Source: Peribacillus tepidiphilus
GTDB lineage: Bacteria > Bacillota > Bacilli > Bacillales > DSM-1321
Direction: 5' to 3'
Length of the DNA stretch: 64,000 bases
Assembly: GCF_009466385.1 (NCBI RefSeq)
Contig: NZ_WIAQ01000003.1
Location: 1-64,000 of the forward strand
The notes under the pieces were generated by a model. The model did not search any database and was not told the origin of the DNA. It saw only the letters and a program-made list of their open reading frames with translations. The position numbers and the translations under genes were made by a program. The stretch's first letter is position 1; each line of letters starts with the position of its first letter. Of the stretch, positions 54,481 to 64,000 are shown piece after piece.

Positions 54481-55365
54481 ATGGCAATTACTGCACAAAT
54501 GGTTAAAGAACTTCGTGAAAAAACTGGTGCCGGAATGATGGATTGTAAAAAGGCACTTACTGAAACAAACGGTGATATGGAAAAAGCAATTGACTACCTT
54601 CGTGAAAAAGGAATTGCAAAGGCTGCTAAGAAAGCAGATCGCATTGCTGCAGAAGGAACTACTTACATTTTAACTGAAGGTAACGAAGCAGTTATCCTTG
54701 AAGTAAACTCTGAAACAGATTTCGTTGCAAAAAATGAAGGATTCCAAATTCTTGTTAAAGAGCTTGCTGCACATCTTTTAAGCAAGAAGCCTGCTACTGT
54801 TGAAGAAGCATTAGAACAAACTATGGACAACGGTTCAACTGTTGGTGACCATATCAATGCTGCAATTGCAAAAATTGGAGAAAAAATTACTCTTCGTCGC
54901 TTTGCTGTTAGAACTAAAACGGATGCTGATGCATTTGGTGCATACTTACACATGGGCGGACGTATCGGAGTATTAACAGTAGTGGAAGGTTCTACTGATG
55001 AAGAAGCTGCAAAAGATGTGTCCATGCACATTGCTGCATTAAGACCACAATATGTTTCTCGTGATCAAGTTACACCAGAAGAAGTTCAAAGAGAGCGTGA
55101 AATACTAACTCAACAAGCTCTTAACGAAGGCAAGCCAGCAAACATCGTTGAGAAAATGGTAGAAGGTCGCCTTGGCAAATTCTTCGAAGATATTTGCTTA
55201 GTTGACCAAGCATTTGTTAAGAATCCAGATGTTAAAGTTGGACAATTTATCCAATCTAAAGGTGGAAAAATCGCTGATTTCGTAAGATATGAAGTTGGTG
55301 AAGGTATTGAAAAACGTCAAGAAAACTTTGCTGAAGAAGTAATGAGCCAAGTTAAGAAAGACTAA
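54481..55365 (+). CDS. tsf: Translation elongation factor Ts
   Basis: EF-Ts exchanges GDP for GTP on EF-Tu. The 294-residue protein begins [20 protein letters not shown] and has the signature [20 protein letters not shown], followed by the two core domains. The ribosome-binding site is AAGGAGG. The length matches B. subtilis EF-Ts. Confidence 0.98.
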   Translation: MAITAQMVKELREKTGAGMMDCKKALTETNGDMEKAIDYLREKGIAKAAKKADRIAAEGTTYILTEGNEAVILEVNSETDFVAKNEGFQILVKELAAHLLSKKPATVEEALEQTMDNGSTVGDHINAAIAKIGEKITLRRFAVRTKTDADAFGAYLHMGGRIGVLTVVEGSTDEEAAKDVSMHIAALRPQYVSRDQVTPEEVQREREILTQQALNEGKPANIVEKMVEGRLGKFFEDICLVDQAFVKNPDVKVGQFIQSKGGKIADFVRYEVGEGIEKRQENFAEEVMSQVKKD

Positions 55366-55388
55366 TCTTTGTCGTGCGATTTGATATT

Positions 55389-55440
55389 GTGGAAATTTAC
55401 CTGTTGAGGTTTTTCCTCTCTCAATTCGTGCAAATTTCAC
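55389..55440 (+). other. Nested hairpin in the tsf-pyrH gap
   Basis: GTGGAAATTT (55389-55398) faces AAATTTCAC (55432-55440), and inside it TTGAGG (55404-55409) pairs with CCTC (55415-55418) plus CAA (55422-55424). No T-run follows, so it is not an ordinary terminator. Its function is unknown. Confidence 0.5.
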
Positions 55441-55515
55441 GATTGGGAAGTTGATTGTCCGTTAGCTCGCACACTATGTATGCTATAGAATTACGGATCA
55501 TCATACGGGATAAAT

Positions 55516-55546
55516 AATAGGGGACACATTGTGTTCCCTATTTTTT
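55516..55546 (+). terminator. Intrinsic terminator before pyrH
   Basis: AATAGGGGACAC (55516-55527) pairs with GTGTTCCCTATT (55531-55542) over 12 bp with one G-T pair and a 3-base loop, followed by TTTT. It lies 70 bases before pyrH. Confidence 0.88.
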
Positions 55547-55604
55547 GAATAAGGCTTTTAATGAAACGGAAGACCTTATGCGAGTTTTCTACCATCTTAC
55601 ATAG

Positions 55605-56339
<735 letters not shown>

Positions 56340-56340
56340 T

Positions 56341-56898
56341 ATGCCAAAACAAGTAATTTCTAATACAAAAGAAAAAATGGAAAAGGCTGTGCAATCACTT
56401 TCCAGAGAGCTTGCAAGCATTCGTGCAGGCAGAGCCAATGCCTCTCTTCTTGATAAGATTGTAGTGGATTATTATGGTGCTCCTACACCTATTAACCAAT
56501 TAGCAGGTGTATCAGTGCCAGAAGCTAGACTATTAGTAATACAGCCATATGATAAGTCCATCGTAAGCGATATTGAAAAAGCAATCCAAAAATCAGATTT
56601 AGGATTAAACCCAACAAGTGATGGAAGTGTGATCCGAATCGCAATTCCACCATTAACGGAAGAGCGAAGAAAAGAACTTGCAAAACTTGTCAAAAAAGAA
56701 GCGGAAGAAGCAAAAGTTGCAGTTCGTAATGTCCGTCGTGATGGAAATGACGAGCTTAAAAAGCTTGAGAAAAACGGTGAAATTACTGAAGATGAACTAC
56801 GTAGCTACTCAGATGAAATTCAAAAATTAACAGATAGCTTTATTAACAAAATTGATGGAGTGGCAAAGGAAAAAGAAAAAGAAATTATGGAAGTTTAA
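56341..56898 (+). CDS. frr: Ribosome recycling factor
   Basis: RRF splits post-termination ribosomes with EF-G. The 185-residue protein mimics a tRNA: a three-helix bundle (start and [20 protein letters not shown]-like region from about 118) and an inserted beta domain ([30 protein letters not shown]). The start lies next to the pyrH stop. Confidence 0.98.
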   Translation: MPKQVISNTKEKMEKAVQSLSRELASIRAGRANASLLDKIVVDYYGAPTPINQLAGVSVPEARLLVIQPYDKSIVSDIEKAIQKSDLGLNPTSDGSVIRIAIPPLTEERRKELAKLVKKEAEEAKVAVRNVRRDGNDELKKLEKNGEITEDELRSYSDEIQKLTDSFINKIDGVAKEKEKEIMEV

Positions 56899-56931
56899 TG
56901 ATCCATTCAAGAAAAACTTCATATTCTTTTT

Positions 56932-56958
56932 AAAGCCCCTCTCTGAAGGGGCTTTTAG
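56932..56958 (+). terminator. Intrinsic terminator after frr
   Basis: AAAGCCCCT (56932-56940) pairs with AGGGGCTTT (56947-56955) over 9 bp with a 6-base loop. The T-run is short (TTTT). Confidence 0.75.
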
Positions 56959-57246
56959 ATTGTAGGCCATAAAAAGCGACGCACAATTAGTAGGCTTTAA
57001 AATGCTTGTCAGTCGAGGAGCAAACTTGTGCGGGGAACGAAGTAGGGTTCTTACCAAAGAATACGATCGTTTTTTCGGGCAGTCTGCTTTACAATTTTAC
57101 TATCCACCCATTTTTTTATACTATTTGTAAGGAAAATTGCTATATTATAGTAATATGGACAAATTAGTCATTAGACGAATGAAAAGTGAGTTCTTACATA
57201 TAGTAACGTTTTTTGTTTTGTAATTGCCATAATGGGGGACACTTAT
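56957..57246 (+). other. Intergenic region before uppS with possible structured element
   Basis: No gene is visible. The first 150 bases are less AT-rich than other gaps: CGCACAA (56980-56986) pairs with TTGTGCG (57026-57032), enclosing TGCT/AGCA arms, and a purine-rich stretch follows. A TGCTATATT extended -10-like element is at 57138-57146, giving a possible uppS promoter. Confidence 0.4.
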
Positions 57247-58023
57247 ATGAGAAAACTTTGGAATCTTTTTGCAAATAAAAATGAAGCGATAGAAACAACA
57301 CTAACTGTTGATCAAATAAAAAAAGAACAAATTCCAGGTCATATTGCAATTATTATGGACGGGAACGGACGCTGGGCAAAGAAACGTTCACTTCCGAGAG
57401 TTGCAGGTCATCATGAGGGTATGAAGGTCGTAAGAAAAGTTACGAGACTGGCTAATCAATTAGGTGTTAAAACCTTAACGTTGTATGCATTTTCAACGGA
57501 AAATTGGAAACGACCTAAACCAGAGGTAGAATATTTGATGAAGCTCCCGGAAGAGTTTTTAGGGACTTTTTTACCGGAACTCATGGAAGAAAACGTAAGA
57601 GTTGAAATGATTGGCGATAAGGAATTATTGCCTGCACATACAAAAAAAGCTGTTGAAAAAGCAATGAACGATACAAAAGATAACGATGGATTAATTTTGA
57701 ATTTTGCATTGAACTATGGAAGTCGTGCTGAAATTCTGCATGCCGTTCAAAAAGTCTTGCAGGATGCAAAAAAGGGAAAAATTGATGAAAATAATCTAGA
57801 TGAAGCTTTATTTTCATCTTATTTAATGACAAAGGGACTTCCTGATCCGGATTTATTAATTCGCACAAGCGGTGAAATACGTTTAAGTAACTTTATGTTA
57901 TGGCAATTAGCTTATACTGAATTTTGGTTTACGGATGTGTTATGGCCTGATTTTAGTGAAGAACATTTCCTTCAAGCAATCGCGACCTATCAAAAGCGGT
58001 CAAGAAGGTTTGGAGGAGTTTAA
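57247..58023 (+). CDS. uppS: Undecaprenyl diphosphate synthase UppS
   Basis: This cis-prenyltransferase makes the C55 lipid carrier for peptidoglycan and teichoic acid. The 258-residue protein has the catalytic motif IAIIMDGNGRWAKKR (Asp38), YAFSTENWKRPKPEV, and the C-terminal DLLIRTSGEIRLSNFMLWQL. ATG 57247, after TGGGGGAC, was chosen over an ATG 15 bases upstream that overlaps that site. It is followed by cdsA, dxr and rseP as in B. subtilis. Confidence 0.97.
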   Translation: MRKLWNLFANKNEAIETTLTVDQIKKEQIPGHIAIIMDGNGRWAKKRSLPRVAGHHEGMKVVRKVTRLANQLGVKTLTLYAFSTENWKRPKPEVEYLMKLPEEFLGTFLPELMEENVRVEMIGDKELLPAHTKKAVEKAMNDTKDNDGLILNFALNYGSRAEILHAVQKVLQDAKKGKIDENNLDEALFSSYLMTKGLPDPDLLIRTSGEIRLSNFMLWQLAYTEFWFTDVLWPDFSEEHFLQAIATYQKRSRRFGGV

Positions 58024-58076
58024 ACGAAAGTTACATTGTTTTAGCCGTTTTAGTAAGAAGGCGAGGAATTATTGAA

Positions 58077-58865
58077 ATGAAACAAAGAATCATTACAGCA
58101 ATCGTAGCAGCAGCAATATTTTTACCAATTGTTATGTATGGTAAGCTCCCTTTTCTTCTTTTTGTATATTTGTTAGCATCTATTGGTCTTTATGAATTGG
58201 TAAAAATGAAGGGGCTTCCTATTCTATCATTTGGGTCTGTTTATTCATTTATTTTGTTATGGGCTATTTTGCTACCACAATCTGCAATGAATCTATTGGA
58301 TAATTATGGATATACGAAAGCAGATATTTTATTGATCAGCATGATTCTATTATTAAGTTACACAGTTCTTTCAAAAAATCGTTTTACATTTGATGATGCT
58401 GGTTTTTTAGTAATGTCGGTATTGTATGTAGGATTTGGCTTTTACTATCTATGCGAGACTAGACAAACAGGCTTAATTTATATTTTCTTTGTATTGTTTA
58501 CGATTTGGGCGACAGATTCAGGCGCTTATTTCGTTGGTAGGGCAATGGGAAAGAAAAAGCTGTGGCCTGAAATTAGTCCAAATAAAACGATAGAAGGCTC
58601 TATTGGTGGGATCGTATGTGCTTGGATAGTAGCCCTCCTTTTTGCTGTATTATCTTCAATAGAAACCACTTTTCTTCAATTATTCGTGATGTCAACACTT
58701 ATTTCTATATTTGGTCAAATTGGGGATTTGGTGGAATCTGCATTTAAAAGGTATTATGGTGTTAAGGATTCTGGAAACCTACTTCCAGGACACGGCGGAA
58801 TTCTAGATCGACTTGATAGTTTAATTTTTGTCCTACCTGTATTACACGTTTTGAATCTTTTATAA
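58077..58865 (+). CDS. cdsA: Phosphatidate cytidylyltransferase CdsA
   Basis: CdsA makes CDP-diacylglycerol, precursor of phospholipids. The 262-residue membrane protein has about seven to eight hydrophobic segments and the family signature near the C-terminus: FKRYYGVKDSGNLLPGHGGI followed by LDRLDS. The start follows AGGCGAGGAATT; the spacing to the ATG is about 11. Confidence 0.97.
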   Translation: MKQRIITAIVAAAIFLPIVMYGKLPFLLFVYLLASIGLYELVKMKGLPILSFGSVYSFILLWAILLPQSAMNLLDNYGYTKADILLISMILLLSYTVLSKNRFTFDDAGFLVMSVLYVGFGFYYLCETRQTGLIYIFFVLFTIWATDSGAYFVGRAMGKKKLWPEISPNKTIEGSIGGIVCAWIVALLFAVLSSIETTFLQLFVMSTLISIFGQIGDLVESAFKRYYGVKDSGNLLPGHGGILDRLDSLIFVLPVLHVLNLL

Positions 58866-58944
58866 GATCCCTTCATAAACGTATAGTCTTGTATCTAAAA
58901 AAATGCATAGAATAAAACGAGTAATCAATCAGGAGCTGAGATTT

Positions 58945-60093
58945 TTGAAAAAGATAAACCTATTGGGTGCGACTGGTTCTATCGGCAGACAAACGGTTGA
59001 AGTTGTAAAAGAGCATCCTGAGCAGTTTAAAATTGTGGCGTTTTCGAGTGGTAGAAACCTAGAGCTTACGAGAGCCTATATTGAGGAACTACAGCCGGAA
59101 TTAGTTTGTGTACAAACAAAGGAAGATTGTGAAACTTTAAAGGCAGAATATGCACATACCTCTATTAAATTTTTATATGGAAATGAAGGACTAGTAGAAA
59201 CGGCTGTTTATGGTGACAGTGAAGTAGTAGTAAATGCTGTGATAGGCAGTGTAGGGTTATACCCAACTTTAAAAGCGATAGAAGCAAAAAAAGATATAGC
59301 ATTAGCCAATAAAGAGACTCTGGTAACTGCAGGACATCTGGTGATGGAAGCCTCTAAGAAGCATGGGGTAAAAATGTTACCAGTAGATAGTGAGCATTCC
59401 GCTATCTTTCAGGCCTTACAAGGTGAAAAAGACAAAAACATAGAAAAATTAATCATTACGGCATCCGGTGGAAGCTTTCGAGACTTGAATCGAGAACAGT
59501 TGAAGGAAGTTACGGTCGAGCAGGCTTTAAATCATCCGAATTGGTCGATGGGTGCCAAGATCACGATTGATTCCGCAACGATGATGAATAAAGGTCTAGA
59601 AGTAATTGAGGCACACTGGTTGTTCGGGATCAGCTATGATGATATTAAAGTATTGCTCCATAAAGAAAGCATTATTCATTCTATGGTCCAATTCCATGAT
59701 TCCAGCGTAATTGCACAGCTAGGAACTCCGGATATGAAAGTCCCGATTCAATATGCTCTCACTTATCCTGACCGATTACCGCTTTCTTCAAAAAGATTAA
59801 GTCTCGCTGATATTGGAACGTTACATTTTAAAGACATAGATTTTGAAAGATATCCTTGTTTAAGGTATGCTTATGAGGTAGGTAGAATAGGCGGTACGAT
59901 GCCGACTGTATTAAATGCAGCAAATGAGGTTGCGGTTTCCGCCTTTTTAAATCATCAATTGTCTTTCTTGGGGATTGAAGAAGTGATCGAAAAAGTTATA
60001 TCCCAGCATTCTTCCATTTCCAATCCTGATTTAACAACCATAATGGAAGTGGATCAAGAAACGAGGAGAATTACCCAATCTTTTTTGAAATAG
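58945..60093 (+). CDS. dxr: 1-deoxy-D-xylulose 5-phosphate reductoisomerase
   Basis: Dxr makes 2-C-methyl-D-erythritol 4-phosphate in the MEP isoprenoid pathway, which supplies UppS. The 382-residue protein has the NADPH motif [12 protein letters not shown], the metal-binding [10 protein letters not shown] and [12 protein letters not shown], and the loop region around [23 protein letters not shown] 58945 (MKKINLLG) with AGGAGCTGAG ahead matches the family start; an in-frame ATG 42 bases upstream adds unrelated residues. Confidence 0.97.
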   Translation: MKKINLLGATGSIGRQTVEVVKEHPEQFKIVAFSSGRNLELTRAYIEELQPELVCVQTKEDCETLKAEYAHTSIKFLYGNEGLVETAVYGDSEVVVNAVIGSVGLYPTLKAIEAKKDIALANKETLVTAGHLVMEASKKHGVKMLPVDSEHSAIFQALQGEKDKNIEKLIITASGGSFRDLNREQLKEVTVEQALNHPNWSMGAKITIDSATMMNKGLEVIEAHWLFGISYDDIKVLLHKESIIHSMVQFHDSSVIAQLGTPDMKVPIQYALTYPDRLPLSSKRLSLADIGTLHFKDIDFERYPCLRYAYEVGRIGGTMPTVLNAANEVAVSAFLNHQLSFLGIEEVIEKVISQHSSISNPDLTTIMEVDQETRRITQSFLK

Positions 60094-60107
60094 AGGTGGT
60101 TTAACAA

Positions 60108-61376
60108 GTGCAAACATTGCAGACAGTGATTTCTTTTATTCTAATTTTTGGCGCACTTGTCTTTTTTCATGAGCTAGGTCATTTAATTTTTGCAAAACGT
60201 GCAGGAATCCTATGTCGGGAATTTGCAATAGGTTTTGGACCAAAGGTGTTCTCATTTAAAAAAGATGAAACAGTTTATACGATCCGTCTTCTTCCTATCG
60301 GGGGCTTTGTAAGAATGGCAGGGGAAGATCCTGAAAGCATCGAGATAAAAGCTGGTTACCGTGTGGGCTTACTTTTCAATAAAAACGGTTTAGTGGATAA
60401 AATCGTATTAAATCAAAAGGAACGGTACCCAGAAGCAAAGATTGTTGAAGTAGAAACCGCAGATCTGGAGCATGAATTGATCATCCAGGGCTACGAAGAT
60501 GATCATGATGAAGAATTGAAAACTTTTAAGGTGGATGAAAAAGCTGTAATCATTGAAGATGGTGTGAGCAATCAAATCGCTCCGTATGATCGTCAATTTG
60601 CATCTAAGACATTAGGTCAAAGGACCATGGCCATTTTTGCTGGACCAATGATGAATTTTCTGCTTGCAGTTGTATTATTTATGGTTATTGCTGCTTTTCA
60701 GGGTGTTGTGGTGGATGAAGCAAAGCTTGGAGAGTTAACGGCTGATGGAGCAGCTATATCAGCTGGTTTGAAAAAAGGCGATATTGTCCATTCTATCGAT
60801 GGGGAAGATGTTTCAACTTGGATGGATGTCCAAGAAGCCATTCAAAGGCATCCTGGTGAAGAGATCATTTTTGTTGTTGAAAGAGATGGGGAAACTTTCA
60901 AAGTTCCCGTTACGCCAAAAGAGATTGAAAGAGAAGGCAATAGAATTGGTGTAATTGGTGTTTACCCTCCAATTGAAAAATCGCCTCTAAAAGTGCTTAC
61001 TCATGGTTTTACGGAAACGTATTTTTGGACTAAACAAATCATTGTGATGCTAGGTCAACTGATTACAGGGCAATTTTCGATTGATATGCTCTCAGGTCCG
61101 GTTGGTATTTACGTATCTACAGAAGAGGTAGCGAAATCTGGTTTCTTCTACCTTATGAAATGGGCTGCTGTTTTGAGCATTAACCTAGGAATCATGAATT
61201 TGTTGCCAATACCCGCTTTAGACGGAGGAAGATTGACCTTCTTTGCCATTGAAGCAGTTAGAGGAAAACCAATTGATCGACACAAGGAAGGCATGGTGCA
61301 TTTCATTGGATTTGCTTTATTAATGCTTCTCATGCTGGTCGTAACATGGAATGACATTCAAAGGTTTTTCCTTTAA
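60108..61376 (+). CDS. rseP: Site-2 intramembrane metalloprotease RseP (RasP)
   Basis: RasP cuts anti-sigma factors and leftover signal peptides within the membrane. The 422-residue protein has the zinc-binding HELGH motif (His21/Glu22/His25), a PDZ domain (about 195-275, AAISAGLKKGDIVHSIDGED), and the third metal ligand in LLPIPALDGGRLTFF. There are four membrane segments. It starts at GTG 60108 after AGAGGTGG, 14 bases after dxr. Confidence 0.96.
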   Translation: MQTLQTVISFILIFGALVFFHELGHLIFAKRAGILCREFAIGFGPKVFSFKKDETVYTIRLLPIGGFVRMAGEDPESIEIKAGYRVGLLFNKNGLVDKIVLNQKERYPEAKIVEVETADLEHELIIQGYEDDHDEELKTFKVDEKAVIIEDGVSNQIAPYDRQFASKTLGQRTMAIFAGPMMNFLLAVVLFMVIAAFQGVVVDEAKLGELTADGAAISAGLKKGDIVHSIDGEDVSTWMDVQEAIQRHPGEEIIFVVERDGETFKVPVTPKEIEREGNRIGVIGVYPPIEKSPLKVLTHGFTETYFWTKQIIVMLGQLITGQFSIDMLSGPVGIYVSTEEVAKSGFFYLMKWAAVLSINLGIMNLLPIPALDGGRLTFFAIEAVRGKPIDRHKEGMVHFIGFALLMLLMLVVTWNDIQRFFL

Positions 61377-61400
61377 TTTGAAAGGTCTTGAAAAATAGGT

Positions 61401-61442
61401 AGAGGCAAAGAAAATAGTAGCTTTGCTTCTCCTGTTTTTTTC
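61401..61442 (+). terminator. Probable terminator after rseP
   Basis: AGAGGCAAAG (61401-61410) pairs with CTTTGCTTCT (61421-61430) over 10 bp with one G-T pair; a T-run begins 4 bases later (61435-61441). Confidence 0.7.
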
Positions 61443-61504
61443 TTATATTATAGACAAAGGTCCAAATCGTTAATGAATAAAAAACACTAGTATCTAATTT
61501 GTAA

Positions 61505-63253
<1,749 letters not shown>

Positions 63254-63258
63254 ATAAT

Positions 63259-63302
63259 GAAAAGAAAAAGTTCCTTTATGAGGGGACTTTTTCTTTTCTC
63301 TA
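63259..63302 (+). terminator. Intrinsic terminator after proS
   Basis: GAAAAGAAAAAGTTCC (63259-63274) pairs with GGGACTTTTTCTTTTC (63284-63299) over 16 bp with one G-T pair; the T-rich 3' arm serves as the T-run. Confidence 0.85.
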
Positions 63303-63347
63303 AATGAAATAACAAATGACCAACTTCTATATCAGTCATATGAATTA

Positions 63348-63356
63348 TGTTATAAT
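63348..63356 (+). promoter_or_regulatory. Extended -10 promoter of polC
   Basis: TGTTATAAT: perfect TATAAT (63351-63356) with an extended TGn element, about 60 bases before polC. The -35 region is poor (TATATC at 63328-63333). Confidence 0.65.
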
Positions 63357-63414
63357 ACCACTGGCAAAAAGGTTATTAAAATAATTGGAAGGATCTTTAG
63401 AGGGAGGGTGAGAA

Positions 63415-64000
63415 ATGGAAGGAAATGCACAGCAAGGCAGGGAAAGATTTCATCTTTTATTACAGCAGCTACAACTAACAGAGGATCAGGTTGTTGCATA
63501 TTTTCAAAATGCTGAAATTGAAAAGCTGTTTATTGAGCGGCAAGCGAAAAAATGGCATTTTCAATTCCTGTTTGACCAAATTATTCCTTGCAATATTCAA
63601 ACTAGATTTTCATCTCAATTAATGAAGACATTTTCACATATCGCAAAGGTATCGTATACCATCAAAGTTCGTCATCCAAAAATTACAGAAGAACTAATAA
63701 AGGATTATTGGAAAAGCTGCCTTAGAGAGCTGGAAGGCGTTTCTCCTGCTTTACTTTCCCTTTTAAATCAACAGGAACCAAAGGTGATCGGACATAAAAT
63801 TATTGTTAAAGCGAGAAACGATGCTGAAGCTGGACAATTAAAAAGGAAGTACTCCGGCCTTTTATCCAATATTTATCAAATGTATGGTTTTCCACCATTA
63901 ACATTAGATGCAGAAGTATCTTCATCTGAAGAAGAATATCAGCAATTTTTACAGGAAAAAGAAAAGGAAGACCAAGAGAAGGCTTTTGCGGCACTTGTGG
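63415..64000 (+). CDS. polC: DNA polymerase III alpha subunit PolC, N-terminal part
   Basis: PolC is the replicative polymerase of Firmicutes. Only the first 195 codons are present; the frame is open to the right edge. The start MEGNAQQGRERFHLLLQQLQ follows GAGGGAGGGTG, and the stretches FSHIAKVSYTIKVRHPKITE, KDYWKSCLRELEGVSPALLS and LLNQQEPKVIGHKIIVKARN are typical of the PolC N-terminal domains that bind other replisome parts. The exonuclease and polymerase domains lie outside the window. Confidence 0.95.
   Translation, partial: MEGNAQQGRERFHLLLQQLQLTEDQVVAYFQNAEIEKLFIERQAKKWHFQFLFDQIIPCNIQTRFSSQLMKTFSHIAKVSYTIKVRHPKITEELIKDYWKSCLRELEGVSPALLSLLNQQEPKVIGHKIIVKARNDAEAGQLKRKYSGLLSNIYQMYGFPPLTLDAEVSSSEEEYQQFLQEKEKEDQEKAFAALV

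Noticed and set aside
56957-57110. T-box riboswitch before uppS
   Set aside because: No T-box sequence, specifier loop or antiterminator/terminator pair could be found.

Overview
The window is a continuous piece of chromosome from a low-GC Gram-positive bacterium of the family Bacillaceae. Gene content and order follow the Bacillus subtilis ylx/ylq, fla/che and rpsB-polC regions almost gene for gene. All of the roughly 67 genes lie on the + strand. I see no tRNA, rRNA, insertion sequence, prophage or CRISPR array. Gene names rest on recognising family motifs and this conserved order; no database search was run.

Layout. (1) 160-5920: protein targeting and translation: ftsY, ylxM, ffh, rpsP, khpA (ylqC), ylqD, rimM, trmD, rplS. 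(2) 6124-10823: a type I signal peptidase, the ribosome-assembly GTPase RbgA, RNase HII, and a ylqG-ylqH pair that resembles a FliK/FlhB-tail module outside the flagellar operon. (3) 11166-19261: sucCD, dprA, topA, trmFO, xerC. (4) 19281-22198: hslV, hslU, codY. (5) 22887-53328: a 30-kb fla/che region. It encodes the rod, MS ring, C ring, export apparatus, hook, FlhF/FlhG placement proteins, CheY/B/A/W/C/D, sigma-D, a FapA (DUF342) protein, a small unknown protein and a SwrB-like protein. (6) 53487-64000: rpsB, tsf, pyrH, frr, uppS, cdsA, dxr, rseP (rasP), proS and the start of polC, which runs off the right edge.

How it works together. The flagellar block is dense, with 1-17 base overlaps and many start codons inside the preceding gene, so most of it should be one transcript driven from the 22.2-22.9 kb intergenic region. 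Unlike the classical single-operon picture, a strong intrinsic terminator after the last small gene downstream of cheD and an extended -10 promoter directly before sigD suggest that sigD and its followers form a separable unit. Housekeeping blocks are divided by clear hairpin-plus-T-run terminators.

Most interesting signals: an 11-bp hairpin between swrD's only plausible ribosome-binding site and its TTG start; the terminator/promoter break before sigD; unknown genes at 49585 and 52369; structured leaders before rplS and rpsB and structured spacers around tsf and uppS; a promoter-then-terminator arrangement ahead of trmFO; and a 10-bp perfect dyad in the flgB upstream region. Many fla/che genes start with TTG (fliH, fliI, fliK, swrD, fliM, fliO, flhB, flhF, sigD).
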